Assembly (NCBI GenBank): GCA_035556215.1
Contig: DATMFI010000026.1
Coordinates: 1-64,000, forward strand
Source of the DNA: Palsa-892 sp035556215
GTDB lineage: Bacteria > Pseudomonadota > Alphaproteobacteria > Rhizobiales > Xanthobacteraceae
DNA: 64,000 bases
Direction: 5' to 3'
In this document: positions 35,317 to 45,845 of the stretch, in pieces
How positions within the stretch are numbered: position 1 is the stretch's first letter
Layout: every line of letters begins with the position of its first letter
Notes under the pieces: model-generated
Told to the model about the DNA's origin: nothing
Database searches by the model: none
The model's input: the letters and a program-made list of their open reading frames with translations, nothing else
Program-made: the position numbers and the translations under genes

Positions 35317-36164
35317 GATAACTCCGCGCCGCGACGGCGCTCCTGCAGAAGGGCAATGACAGCGGCCGCTGTTTCCTCGATCGAGCGGCGCGACACATCA
35401 ATACTCGGCCAGCCATGTTTGGCACAGAGTTTCCGGGCGGCGGCGATTTCGCGGGTCACGTGTTCACGATCGATATAGGCGGAATCGGCGTTGGTGGCGT
35501 TCAACGATAATAGGCGGTTCTGGCGAATCTGAACGATGCGCTCGGGTGTCGCAAACAGGCCGACGACGAGAGGCTTGGCGGCAGTCTCGAGTTCGGCGGG
35601 CGGATCAACTTCGGGGACAAGCGGGATGTTCAACGTCTTGATGCCGCGATTGGCAAGATAGATGCTGGTCGGCGTTTTCGACGTGCGCGATACGCCCACG
35701 AGCACGACATCGGCCTGCTCGATATCCTCGATATGCTGGCCGTCGTCATGCATCATCGTAAAATTGAGCGCGTCGATGCGCCGGAAATAGCCGGCGTTCA
35801 GCATATGCTGGCCGCCGATGATCGGCGTCGTTTCAGTGCCGAGGTAGCTGTGAAACAGTGCCAAAAGCGGCCCCAGCACCGACAAGCAGGGAACGCCGAG
35901 TTCGCGGCAACGGGTCAGCAGGCGATTGCCGAGCGCTTCATCGACCAGCGTATAAAGGACGATGCCGGGATTATCCTCGATTTCGGCAAGCGCGTGTTCG
36001 AGCTGCTTCGGGTTTCGGATCAGCGGGAAGACATGCTCGAGCGGCACGACGGTCGGAAACTGCGCGGCGGCAGCCCGGCCAACGGCGAGCAGCGTCTCGC
36101 CGGTCGAGTCCGACACGAGATGCAAGTGAAAGTAGCTCTCGGTATTCCGGGCTTTGGGCGCCAC
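35313..36164 (-). CDS. ppsR: PPSR family kinase/pyrophosphorylase (DUF299)
   Basis: Bifunctional Ser/Thr kinase and phosphorylase that regulates PEP synthetase or pyruvate phosphate dikinase. The 283-residue protein has HLHLVSDSTGETL at the N-terminus, LYTLVDEALGNRL, the nucleotide loop VLVGVSRTSKTPTSIYLANRG and the IDVSRRSIEETAA C-terminus. The start is GTG at 36164. It is the first gene left of the putative origin, matching the Caulobacter arrangement in which this family and hemE flank oriC. Confidence 0.95.
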   Translation of the reverse strand: MAPKARNTESYFHLHLVSDSTGETLLAVGRAAAAQFPTVVPLEHVFPLIRNPKQLEHALAEIEDNPGIVLYTLVDEALGNRLLTRCRELGVPCLSVLGPLLALFHSYLGTETTPIIGGQHMLNAGYFRRIDALNFTMMHDDGQHIEDIEQADVVLVGVSRTSKTPTSIYLANRGIKTLNIPLVPEVDPPAELETAAKPLVVGLFATPERIVQIRQNRLLSLNATNADSAYIDREHVTREIAAARKLCAKHGWPSIDVSRRSIEETAAAVIALLQERRRGAELS

Positions 36165-36478
36165 GTTGTCCCGCGACTTTGTGGATAAATTGCTTCGGAT
36201 TCACCCTACCATGCTTCGAAGCCGGAAGGCTGGGGAGAAACGGCAGCGCTCTCCACAAGGCTTGGATGAGGAATAAGTCGGTCGCGGTAGATTATGAAAA
36301 GCGGGAAGAATGAACTTCGCCATATATTACAGGTTCATTGACCACGTTGAAGTGGATGCCGCCCTTGGATGAAGTGTGTACAAGCGGTGGATGATTGTGA
36401 ACACCACAATCCACGGTCAAACAGACTCAAACAAAGATTCTAACAAGGATCGGATCGAAGAGATGCGGGGGAGAGAAA
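36165..36478. other. oriC: putative chromosomal replication origin (oriC)
   Basis: A 314-bp gene-free region between divergent ppsR and hemE, the position of the Caulobacter origin. It holds a perfect DnaA box at 36180-36188 and weaker 7/9 matches near 36249-36257, 36376 and 36389. An AT-richer stretch lies at about 36288-36345. There are three GANTC methylation sites (36198, 36424 and 36436) and a stem ATTGTG/CACAAT near 36394-36410 flanked by GTGG/CCAC. No TTAA-N7-TTAA site was seen. No dnaA gene is adjacent. Origin activity is inferred from synteny and boxes. Confidence 0.75.
36180..36188 (-). promoter_or_regulatory. consensus DnaA box
   Basis: TGTGGATAA on the plus strand, i.e. TTATCCACA on the minus strand, is an exact match to the DnaA-box consensus. 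It lies 16 bp upstream of the ppsR start codon at the left edge of the putative origin. Confidence 0.8.
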
Positions 36479-37504
36479 ATGCGTAACCCCATCCTCGGCG
36501 TACTCGGAGGAGAAAGCCAGGCAAGACCTCCGATCTGGATGATGCGGCAAGCGGGCCGTTATCTTCCCGAATACCGCGCGGTGCGAGCAAAAGCAGGCGA
36601 TTTCGTCACGCTTTGTCTTACTCCTGAGCTCGCCGCCGAGGTAACGTTGCAACCGATCAGAAGGTTTCCCTTCGATGCAGCGATTATTTTCTCCGACATC
36701 CTAATTGTTCCTTACGCGCTGGGCATAAAGCTGTGGTTTGAGGAAGGTGAGGGCCCGCGCCTCGAGCCCGTTGCGACGGAAGCCGCAGCGCAAGCAATGC
36801 GCCGGGATCTCGACCGCAATGTCGTGACCCGCGTTTACGAGGCGATCGGCAGGGTGCGCGCTGATCTGCCGAAGGAAACCGCTTTGATCGGCTTTTGCGG
36901 TGCGCCGTGGACGGTCGCGAGCTACATGGTGGCAGGACGTGGCACGCCCGATCAGGGGCCGGCGCGAAAGCTTGCCGGATCCGATCCGGAACTGTTCCAG
37001 GCGATTATTGAGCGGCTCGTCGATGCGACGGCTGAACATCTGATCGGACAGCTGGATGCGGGGGCTGATTTTCTGCAGTTATTCGATACCTGGGCAGGGG
37101 TTCTCGACGATCAGGCGTTTGAACAATGGTGCGTGAAACCATCGGCAGAAATTGTCCGGCGGGTGCGGGCAAAAAAGCCCGATGCCAAGATCATCCTGTT
37201 CCCGAAGGGGATTTCCGTTGCCAATATGGAAAAGATCGTCGCGGCCTGTGGGGGCGATGCAATCAGCATAGACATGCAGGCTGATCGGAAAGCCGTCCGG
37301 GCAAGGCTTTCCGATCGCTGCGCCGTTCAGGGCAATCTCGATCCGGATATTCTGATCGAAGGCGGGCCGGCGCTCGACCGCGCTATCGATGCGATTCTCG
37401 AAGATTTCGGCGGCATCCGCCATATTTTTAATCTAGGTCATGGCATCAAGCCGCAAACGCCGATTGAAAACGTCGAGCGGATGATTGCGCGGGTCAAAGG
37501 CTGA
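36479..37504 (+). CDS. hemE: uroporphyrinogen decarboxylase
   Basis: Converts uroporphyrinogen III to coproporphyrinogen III in heme synthesis. The 341-residue TIM barrel has the signature PPIWMMRQAGRYLPEYR, split as RPPIW and MMRQAGRYLPEYR near 19-37, then FSDILIVPYALG, GFCGAPWTVASYM, LQLFDTWAGVL and the C-terminal FNLGHGI. GGGGGAGAG precedes the ATG. It flanks the putative origin and is coupled to hemJ by a TGATG overlap. Confidence 0.98.
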   Translation: MRNPILGVLGGESQARPPIWMMRQAGRYLPEYRAVRAKAGDFVTLCLTPELAAEVTLQPIRRFPFDAAIIFSDILIVPYALGIKLWFEEGEGPRLEPVATEAAAQAMRRDLDRNVVTRVYEAIGRVRADLPKETALIGFCGAPWTVASYMVAGRGTPDQGPARKLAGSDPELFQAIIERLVDATAEHLIGQLDAGADFLQLFDTWAGVLDDQAFEQWCVKPSAEIVRRVRAKKPDAKIILFPKGISVANMEKIVAACGGDAISIDMQADRKAVRARLSDRCAVQGNLDPDILIEGGPALDRAIDAILEDFGGIRHIFNLGHGIKPQTPIENVERMIARVKG

Positions 37505-38034
37505 TGACTGCAGGCGAGCAAAAATCTTTTGCGAAGAAGTGGCTGTGGGCGATCGCGCTTGCCGTCGTGGCCGCCGGCGCCATCGCGCTGATCCTGTGGC
37601 TGCCGCAGGAGCTCTACCTCTGGCTCAAGGCTTTTCACATCATCGCCGTGATCTCGTGGATGGCCGGGATGCTCTATCTGCCGCGGCTTTTCGTCTATCA
37701 CTGCGACGCGCCGAAGGGATCAAAACAGTCGGAGACCTTCAAGGTCATGGAGCGCAAGCTCCTCACCGTCATCATCAATCCGGCCATGACCCTGACCTGG
37801 ATTCTCGGCCTGTGGCTTGCCTGGGACAGCGGATTTTATCGCGAGCACTGGCTGCAGGCGAAATTCGTGCTGGTGATCATACTCTCGGCCCTGCATGGTT
37901 CGATGGTGCGCTGGTATCGCGATTTCGAGGCCGACCGGAATATGCGCCCTGCCCGGTTCTACCGAATCGTCAACGAAGTCCCGGCGGTGCTGATGATCCT
38001 GATTGTGCTTCTGGTGGTGTTGAAGCCGTTCTAG
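37504..38034 (+). CDS. hemJ: protoporphyrinogen IX oxidase HemJ
   Basis: Inner-membrane oxidase for the penultimate heme step in many alphaproteobacteria lacking HemG/HemY. The 176-residue protein has four or five membrane segments. It shows the family signature LYLWLKAFHIIAVISWMAG (the conserved histidine lies in the AFHII stretch), LPRLFVYH, the MERKLL segment and RWYRDFEADRN near the C-terminus. Starting at the hemE stop, it places two heme enzymes in one operon right of the origin. Confidence 0.92.
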   Translation: MTAGEQKSFAKKWLWAIALAVVAAGAIALILWLPQELYLWLKAFHIIAVISWMAGMLYLPRLFVYHCDAPKGSKQSETFKVMERKLLTVIINPAMTLTWILGLWLAWDSGFYREHWLQAKFVLVIILSALHGSMVRWYRDFEADRNMRPARFYRIVNEVPAVLMILIVLLVVLKPF

Positions 38035-38241
38035 GCCACAAAAGCTACCGGCTTGCGCGGGGCTACGGTTTTACCTATTGTGATTCCACTTCCTCCCAAC
38101 GCAGGCGCTCGCGCCAATGTCGGCGGCCTCCCGGTCGCTCAGCGCGTGGAGCAAGGCAAGCAACCTTCGCCCTTCACGACCTGCGAACCCTCCCCCTCCA
38201 GAATGCGGACGCAATTCATCCGTCCGAAGGTTTGAAATACA

Positions 38242-39507
38242 ATGGCGGAAATCTCGCTACAGGAATTGAAAAAGAAATCGCCGGCGGAGCTTTTGGCGTT
38301 CGCCGAAGAACATCAGGTCGAGAGCGCCTCGACCATGCGCAAGCAGGAACTGATGTTCGCCATCCTCAAGCAGCTCGCGTCGAAAGAGGTCGATATTATC
38401 GGCCAGGGCGTCGTCGAAGTGCTGCAGGATGGCTTCGGCTTCCTGCGCTCGCCGGACGCGAATTACCTCGCGGGTCCCGACGACATCTATATTTCGCCCT
38501 CGCAGATCCGGCGCTTTTCATTGCGCACCGGCGACACCGTCGAAGGCCACATCCGCGGACCGAAAGACGGCGAGCGTTATTTCGCGCTTCTGAAAGTCAG
38601 CGCAATCAACTTCGAAGATCCCGAGAAGATCAAGCACAAGGTTCACTTCGACAACCTGACGCCGCTCTATCCCGACGAGCGGATCAAGATGGAAATCGAA
38701 GACCCGACCCGCAAGGATTTCTCCAACCGCATCATCGATATCGTCGCCCCCTTGGGCAAAGGCCAGCGCGCCTTGATCGTCGCGCCGCCGCGCACCGGCA
38801 AGACGGTGCTGTTGCAGAACATCGCGCACTCGATCACTGCCAATCATCCGGAGTGCTATCTGATCGTGCTCCTGATCGACGAGCGCCCGGAAGAAGTCAC
38901 GGACATGCAGCGCTCGGTGAAGGGCGAGGTCATTTCCTCGACCTTCGACGAGCCGGCCTCGCGCCATGTGCAGGTTTCCGAGATGGTGATCGAGAAGGCC
39001 AAACGCCTCGTCGAGCACAAGCGCGATGTGGTGATCCTGCTCGATTCCATCACCCGTCTCGGCCGCGCCTACAACACCGTTGTTCCCTCATCGGGCAAGG
39101 TGCTGACGGGCGGTGTCGATGCCAATGCGCTGCAGCGTCCGAAACGCTTCTTCGGTGCCGCGCGCAACATCGAGGAAGGCGGCTCGCTCTCCATCATCGC
39201 GACGGCGCTGATCGATACCGGCTCGCGCATGGACGAAGTGATCTTCGAAGAGTTCAAGGGCACGGGTAACTCCGAGCTCATCCTCGACCGGAAAGTTTCC
39301 GACAAGCGCGTCTTCCCGGCGATGGACATCACGCGCTCGGGCACCCGCAAGGAAGAGCTGCTGGTCGATCCGGTCACGCTCAAGAAGATGTATGTGCTGC
39401 GGCGCATCCTCAATCCGATGGGCACGGTCGATGCGATCGAGTTCCTGCTCGACAAATTGCGCCAGACCAAGAACAACGGCGAATTCTTCGAGAGCATGAA
39501 TACGTAG
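38242..39507 (+). CDS. rho: transcription termination factor Rho
   Basis: Hexameric RNA helicase that ends transcription at rut sites. The 421-residue protein has the N-terminal helix bundle (MAEISLQELKKKSPAELLAF), the cold-shock-like RNA-binding domain with GFGFLRSPDANYL, Walker A PPRTGKTVLL, LLIDERPEEVTDM and the Q/R-loop segments around TGGVDANAL. The 207-bp leader is rich in pyrimidines (CCACTTCCTCCC and CCCTCCCCCTCC) and little structured, which fits Rho autoregulation. A strong intrinsic terminator follows. Confidence 0.98.
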   Translation: MAEISLQELKKKSPAELLAFAEEHQVESASTMRKQELMFAILKQLASKEVDIIGQGVVEVLQDGFGFLRSPDANYLAGPDDIYISPSQIRRFSLRTGDTVEGHIRGPKDGERYFALLKVSAINFEDPEKIKHKVHFDNLTPLYPDERIKMEIEDPTRKDFSNRIIDIVAPLGKGQRALIVAPPRTGKTVLLQNIAHSITANHPECYLIVLLIDERPEEVTDMQRSVKGEVISSTFDEPASRHVQVSEMVIEKAKRLVEHKRDVVILLDSITRLGRAYNTVVPSSGKVLTGGVDANALQRPKRFFGAARNIEEGGSLSIIATALIDTGSRMDEVIFEEFKGTGNSELILDRKVSDKRVFPAMDITRSGTRKEELLVDPVTLKKMYVLRRILNPMGTVDAIEFLLDKLRQTKNNGEFFESMNT

Positions 39508-39532
39508 AGCCGCGATTTGCGGAGCAAAATGG

Positions 39533-39562
39533 AAAGCCGGGCCTTGTGCCCGGCTTTTTTGT
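39533..39562 (+). terminator. rho-independent terminator after rho
   Basis: AAGCCGGGC (39534-39542) pairs with GCCCGGCTT (39548-39556) around a 5-nt loop, and a run of six T residues follows. This is the cleanest intrinsic terminator in the window and ends the hemE-hemJ-rho side of the transcript. Confidence 0.9.
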
Positions 39563-39642
39563 TCTTCAGCCTTCGGAGGAAACGAAGGCAGGGTCAAAAT
39601 CTTCCGCATGGCGGGTGCGGCGGAATCGGGCGATAGCCGATT

Positions 39643-40404
39643 ATGCCGCTCCATTTTTCCAATGTCTCGCTCTCCTACGCTCTCCTCGTCGGGCTGGTGT
39701 TTTTCTTCGCGGGCACCGTGAAGGGCATCACCGGGATGGGGCTGCCGACGGTGTCGATGGCGCTCCTGGGCGCGATCATGCCGCCGGTAACGGCAGCCGG
39801 GCTTCTGATCATCCCTTCCTTCGTCACCAATGTCTGGCAGCTCGTGACGGGGCCGAATTTCGGCGCGCTGGCTGTACGGCTGTGGCTGATGATGGCCGGT
39901 GTCACCGTCGGTACCGTCGCGGGCTCATGGATGCTCACCAGCGATACCTCGGGCTGGACGACGATGGGGCTTGGCCTCGCGCTGATGGTCTATTCGGCCT
40001 TCACGCTGTTCGCGCGCCAGCTCTCGGTGCCAAAGCGCCTTGAGGGCAGGCTCTCGCCGTGGATCGGTCTTTCGACCGGGCTCGTGACCGGCGGAACGGG
40101 TGTCTTCGTCATTCCGGCGGTGCCGTATCTGCAGGCGCTCGGGCTCGATAAGGACGATCTCATCCAGGCGCTTGGCCTCTCGTTCACGGTCTCGACGATC
40201 GCGCTTGCCATCGGACTCACCGGCGGCGGTGCGTTCCGATTGGAGAATGCCGCGGCTTCGCTGCTGGCCATCGTGCCGGCGCTCGCCGGGATGGGCTTGG
40301 GGCAGGTCATTCGGGCGCGGGTGAGCGCCGCGGTGTTCCGGCGCTGGTTCCTGATCTGCCTGTTTTTGCTCGGCGTGCAGCTTTTGATCCGGCCCTTTTT
40401 GTAG
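39643..40404 (+). CDS. TauE/SafE family permease
   Basis: A 253-residue integral membrane protein with about seven or eight hydrophobic segments. It carries the family pattern GTVKGITGMGLPTVSMALLG near the N-terminus and the inverted-repeat copy GLSTGLVTGGTGVFVIPAVPYL in the second half. TauE/SafE proteins export sulfite, sulfoacetate or other small organic anions across the inner membrane. No sulfur-metabolism genes are nearby, so the substrate cannot be inferred. It stands alone between the rho terminator and the convergent DUF255 gene. Confidence 0.85.
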   Translation: MPLHFSNVSLSYALLVGLVFFFAGTVKGITGMGLPTVSMALLGAIMPPVTAAGLLIIPSFVTNVWQLVTGPNFGALAVRLWLMMAGVTVGTVAGSWMLTSDTSGWTTMGLGLALMVYSAFTLFARQLSVPKRLEGRLSPWIGLSTGLVTGGTGVFVIPAVPYLQALGLDKDDLIQALGLSFTVSTIALAIGLTGGGAFRLENAAASLLAIVPALAGMGLGQVIRARVSAAVFRRWFLICLFLLGVQLLIRPFL

Positions 40405-40430
40405 CCGTGAGCGGATAAGAATATAATCCT

Positions 40431-42473
<2,043 letters not shown>

Positions 42474-42502
42474 GACATGGAAACTAGCATGCGGAAATCA
42501 GC

Positions 42503-43798
42503 ATGAACGATACGATCTACGCCCTTTCGAGCGGGCGGCTGCCGGCGGCGATCGCCGTTATCCGGATTTCGGGGCCGAAGGCGAGCGAAGGGCTGATGGC
42601 CCTCACCGGCAAGGTGCCCGAACCACGCAAAGCGGCTTACGCGGTGTTCAGGAATCCGGATTCACGTGAAACACTCGATGACGGTCTTGCGGTCTGGGTG
42701 CCGGGGCCCAAAAGCGAAACCGGCGAGGACATGGCGGAACTGCATATCCATGGCGGCCGCGCCATCGTCAGCTCGATCTTTTCCGTATTCGGCAAGATTG
42801 CAGGCTTTCGGCCCGCCGGCCCCGGCGAGTTCACCAAACGGGCGCTCCTGAACGGCAAGATCGACGTCGCGCGTGTCGAGGGCCTTGGCGATCTCATCGC
42901 AGCCGAAACCGAGACGCAGCGCCGCCAGGCGGTGCTGCAGTTCCGCGGCGGGCTTTCCAAGAAGGTCGAGGCGTGGCGGGAGAAGCTCCTGTCGATCCAG
43001 GCCGAGGTGACGGCGGCGATCGACTTTTCGGACGAGGGCGATGTGCCGAAGGATCTTCTGCATTCGGCCCGCAATGCTGCGGCATCCCTGGTCGCGGAGA
43101 TCCGCATCGCGCTTCGGGATGCCAAGCGCGGCGAGCGGCTGCGCGAAGGTTTCATGGTGGCGATCGCGGGCGCCCCGAACGTCGGCAAATCGACGCTCAT
43201 CAACTGCCTCGCCGAGCGCGAAGTCGCCATCGTTTCCGATATTCCCGGCACGACGCGCGATGTCATCGAGGTGGCGCTCGATCTCAATGGCGTGCCGGTG
43301 GTGCTGACTGATACCGCGGGCATCCGGGAAACATCGGATCCCGTGGAGCTCGAAGGCGTGAAGCGCGCCCGCGCCCGTGCGGAAGCTGCCGATCTCGTGC
43401 TTTGGCTCGCCGACGATGATCGGGAGATCCGGGTGAAGGACCCGGCCCGCGAATGGGTGATACGCACCAAAAGCGATCTGCGTTCGGTGCCGCCGGGCGA
43501 ATTCGCGATTTCGGCTAAGACCGGGGCGGGGATGAGTGCATTGATCGCTAGACTCGCGGAAGTTGCAGGCAAGCTCGCAGGCGAGCCCGCGCTCGTCACG
43601 CATGCGCGGCAGCGTCAGGCGCTCGAGGCAGCGGTTACGCATCTTGTCGCGCTCTCAAACCCTGCGATATCGGGCCGCGAGGAATTGTTCGCGGAAGAAC
43701 TGCGATGTGCGGCCGATGCGCTCGGCCGAATCACCGGCAAGATCGGCATCGAGGACGTGCTGGGCGAAATCTTCAAAAACTTCTGCGTTGGTAAATGA
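42503..43798 (+). CDS. mnmE: tRNA modification GTPase MnmE
   Basis: With MnmG installs cmnm5 at U34 of certain tRNAs. The 431-residue protein has an N-terminal tetrahydrofolate domain (GRLPAAIAVIRISGP, HIHGG), helical domains, and an inserted G domain with G1 GAPNVGKS (223-230), the GTTRD switch, and DTAG (270-273). It ends in the conserved CVGK (428-431), whose cysteine is needed for activity. A parS-like site lies inside the gene at 42658. It is the first gene of the rightward mnmE-mnmG-rsmG-parA-parB block. Confidence 0.98.
   Translation: MNDTIYALSSGRLPAAIAVIRISGPKASEGLMALTGKVPEPRKAAYAVFRNPDSRETLDDGLAVWVPGPKSETGEDMAELHIHGGRAIVSSIFSVFGKIAGFRPAGPGEFTKRALLNGKIDVARVEGLGDLIAAETETQRRQAVLQFRGGLSKKVEAWREKLLSIQAEVTAAIDFSDEGDVPKDLLHSARNAAASLVAEIRIALRDAKRGERLREGFMVAIAGAPNVGKSTLINCLAEREVAIVSDIPGTTRDVIEVALDLNGVPVVLTDTAGIRETSDPVELEGVKRARARAEAADLVLWLADDDREIRVKDPAREWVIRTKSDLRSVPPGEFAISAKTGAGMSALIARLAEVAGKLAGEPALVTHARQRQALEAAVTHLVALSNPAISGREELFAEELRCAADALGRITGKIGIEDVLGEIFKNFCVGK
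42658..42673. promoter_or_regulatory. parS-like site 1 (inside mnmE)
   Basis: GGATTCACGTGAAACA, a 12-base TTCACGTGAAAC match to the ParB-binding core, is embedded in codons 52-57 of mnmE. It is about 1.1 kb left of the main cluster. Confidence 0.75.
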
Positions 43799-43813
43799 AA
43801 GGTTAATGGCACC

Positions 43814-43829
43814 TGTTTCACGTGAAACC
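43814..43829. promoter_or_regulatory. parS site 2 (perfect palindrome)
   Basis: TGTTTCACGTGAAACC contains the full 14-base palindrome GTTTCACGTGAAAC, the canonical ParB-binding site. It lies 15 bp after the mnmE stop. Confidence 0.92.
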
Positions 43830-43850
43830 GGCGCGAGGCCGGGCGCGGAA

Positions 43851-43866
43851 TGATTCACGTGAAACA
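43851..43866. promoter_or_regulatory. parS site 3
   Basis: TGATTCACGTGAAACA, one base from the canonical palindrome (A for T at position 3), in the mnmE-mnmG intergenic region. Confidence 0.88.
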
Positions 43867-43903
43867 CTCCCCCGAACGCTCCCTGCCCCGATCGCTGATC
43901 CGA

Positions 43904-43919
43904 TGATTCACGTGAAACA
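43904..43919. promoter_or_regulatory. parS site 4
   Basis: TGATTCACGTGAAACA, identical in sequence to site 3, 53 bp further on. Confidence 0.88.
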
Positions 43920-43943
43920 CTTCCGATCGCTCAGCGCCGCGAT

Positions 43944-43959
43944 TGATTCACGTGAAACG
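43944..43959. promoter_or_regulatory. parS site 5
   Basis: TGATTCACGTGAAACG, 40 bp after site 4 and 38 bp before the mnmG start codon. Confidence 0.88.
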
Positions 43960-43997
43960 TTTTGACGCCGGTTCGAATCCGCGCGAAGAACGCCGCC

Positions 43998-45845
43998 ATG
44001 GAGACCTTCGATGTCATCGTTGTCGGCGGCGGTCACGCCGGATGCGAAGCGGCGCATGCTTCGGCGCGCATGGGCGCGCGGACGGCGCTTGTCACGCATC
44101 AGGCAAATACGATTGGCGCGATGTCGTGCAATCCGGCAATCGGCGGCATGGGCAAGGGCCATCTCGTGCGCGAGATCGATGCGCTCGACGGCTTGATGGG
44201 CCGTGTGGCGGACAAGGGCGGCATTCAGTTTCGCGTGCTCAACCGCCGCAAAGGCCCTGCGGTGCGCGGGCCGCGGACACAGGCGGATCGCAGGCTCTAT
44301 GCGGCGGCGATGCAGTCGGAGATCGCCGCGACTGAGAACCTCGAAGTCATCGAAGCGGAAGTCGATGATCTGATCGTGCAGGGCGGCGCCGTCGCCGGCG
44401 TTAAACTTGTCGATGGCCGCGAGATGGCGGCAGGCGCGGTAGTGCTGACGACCGGGACGTTTCTTTCGGGGTTGATCCATATCGGCGAGAAGCAGATTCC
44501 TGCCGGCCGCGCCGGCGAGCAGCCCGCGCTCGGTCTTTCGAAGACGCTCAATCGTTTCGGTTTCATGCTCGGCCGCCTCAAGACCGGCACGCCCCCTCGC
44601 CTCGACGGCAAAACGATCGACTGGGACTCGCTGGAGTTGCAGCAGGCGGACGATGAGCCCGAGCCCTTCTCGACGCTGACCGAAACAATCACCAATCCGC
44701 AGATCGCTTGCGGCATCACGCGGACGACGGCGGCGACGCACGAAGTGATCCGCGCGAATGTTCATCGCTCGCCGATGTATTCCGGCCAGATCAAGAGCAA
44801 GGGGCCGCGCTACTGCCCGTCGGTCGAAGACAAGATCATGCGCTTCGGCGATCGCGACGGGCACCAGATCTTCCTCGAGCCCGAAGGGCTGGAAGATGAC
44901 ACCGTCTATCCGAACGGCATCTCGACGGCGCTCCCCGAAGACGCGCAGCGCGCCCTCGTCGCGACGATCCCCGGACTCGCCAGGGTTGAAATTCTTCGTC
45001 CCGGCTATGCCATCGAATACGATTATGTCGATCCGCGCGAACTGACGCATACCCTCGAGACCAAACGCCTTCCCGGTCTCTTCCTTGCCGGCCAGATCAA
45101 CGGCACGACCGGTTATGAGGAAGCGGGTGCGCAAGGGTTGCTTGCCGGTTTGAACGCTGCGAAACGCGCTGGCGGCGGCGAGGGCGCGGTGTTCGATCGC
45201 GCCGAAGCGTATCTTGGGGTGATGATCGACGATCTTGTCACACGCGGCGTTGCCGAGCCCTACCGCATGTTCACCTCGCGCGCTGAATATCGCCTCACCC
45301 TGCGCGCCGACAACGCAGATCAGCGCCTCACGCAAAAAGGCATCCAGCTGGGCTGTGTCGGCACCACGCGGTGTGCGGCGTTCAATGCCAAGCTCGGTAA
45401 GCTCGACGCGGCCCGCGTCTGGGCAAAGTCGCACTCGGTGACGCCGAATGAGGCGCATGGTTTCGGCATCGCGCTCAAACTCGATGGCGTTCGGCGGACG
45501 GCCTTCGATATTCTCTCGTATCCGGCATTCGGCGCCGCCGATGTCGCGCGCATCTGGCCGGAGTTCGCGAACTTCGATCCGAAGATCATCGCGCAGCTCG
45601 AGACCGATGCGAAATACGCGGTCTATCTCGAACGTCAGGCCGAGGACGTCGCACGCTTTCGCCAGGAAGAAGCGCTCGCGATTCCTGATGCCCTCGACTA
45701 CGACAACATTCCCGGTCTTTCGCTCGAGCTTCGGCACAAGCTGGGCACCGTGCGGCCGCGCACCATCGGTCATGCCAACCGCATCGAGGGCATGACGCCG
45801 GCGGCGCTGGCGCTCGTCGCGCTACATGCGCGGCGCGCCGGATGA
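43998..45845 (+). CDS. mnmG: tRNA modification enzyme MnmG (GidA)
   Basis: FAD-dependent partner of MnmE in wobble-uridine modification. The 615-residue protein begins METFDVIVVGGGHAGCEAAH (FAD loop) and has CNPAIGGMGKGHLVREIDAL, the RNRRKGPAVRGPRTQADR-type segment (here LNRRKGPAVRGPRTQADR), GTFLSGLIHIG, FTSRAEYRL and the C-terminal helical MnmE-binding domain. The ATG at 43998 is preferred; a TTG 12 codons upstream would run into the last parS site. The intergenic region before it is packed with ParB sites, and it overlaps rsmG by 4 bp (ATGA). Confidence 0.98.
   Translation: METFDVIVVGGGHAGCEAAHASARMGARTALVTHQANTIGAMSCNPAIGGMGKGHLVREIDALDGLMGRVADKGGIQFRVLNRRKGPAVRGPRTQADRRLYAAAMQSEIAATENLEVIEAEVDDLIVQGGAVAGVKLVDGREMAAGAVVLTTGTFLSGLIHIGEKQIPAGRAGEQPALGLSKTLNRFGFMLGRLKTGTPPRLDGKTIDWDSLELQQADDEPEPFSTLTETITNPQIACGITRTTAATHEVIRANVHRSPMYSGQIKSKGPRYCPSVEDKIMRFGDRDGHQIFLEPEGLEDDTVYPNGISTALPEDAQRALVATIPGLARVEILRPGYAIEYDYVDPRELTHTLETKRLPGLFLAGQINGTTGYEEAGAQGLLAGLNAAKRAGGGEGAVFDRAEAYLGVMIDDLVTRGVAEPYRMFTSRAEYRLTLRADNADQRLTQKGIQLGCVGTTRCAAFNAKLGKLDAARVWAKSHSVTPNEAHGFGIALKLDGVRRTAFDILSYPAFGAADVARIWPEFANFDPKIIAQLETDAKYAVYLERQAEDVARFRQEEALAIPDALDYDNIPGLSLELRHKLGTVRPRTIGHANRIEGMTPAALALVALHARRAG

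Noticed and set aside
38053..38235. A possible 60-codon leader peptide before rho
   Set aside because: No good ribosome site, biased low-complexity composition and no stem-loop attenuator; a rut-like leader explains the region better.
43908..45773. A 621-codon open frame opposite mnmG
   Set aside because: It mirrors mnmG codons, has no ribosome site or family, and runs through the parS cluster.
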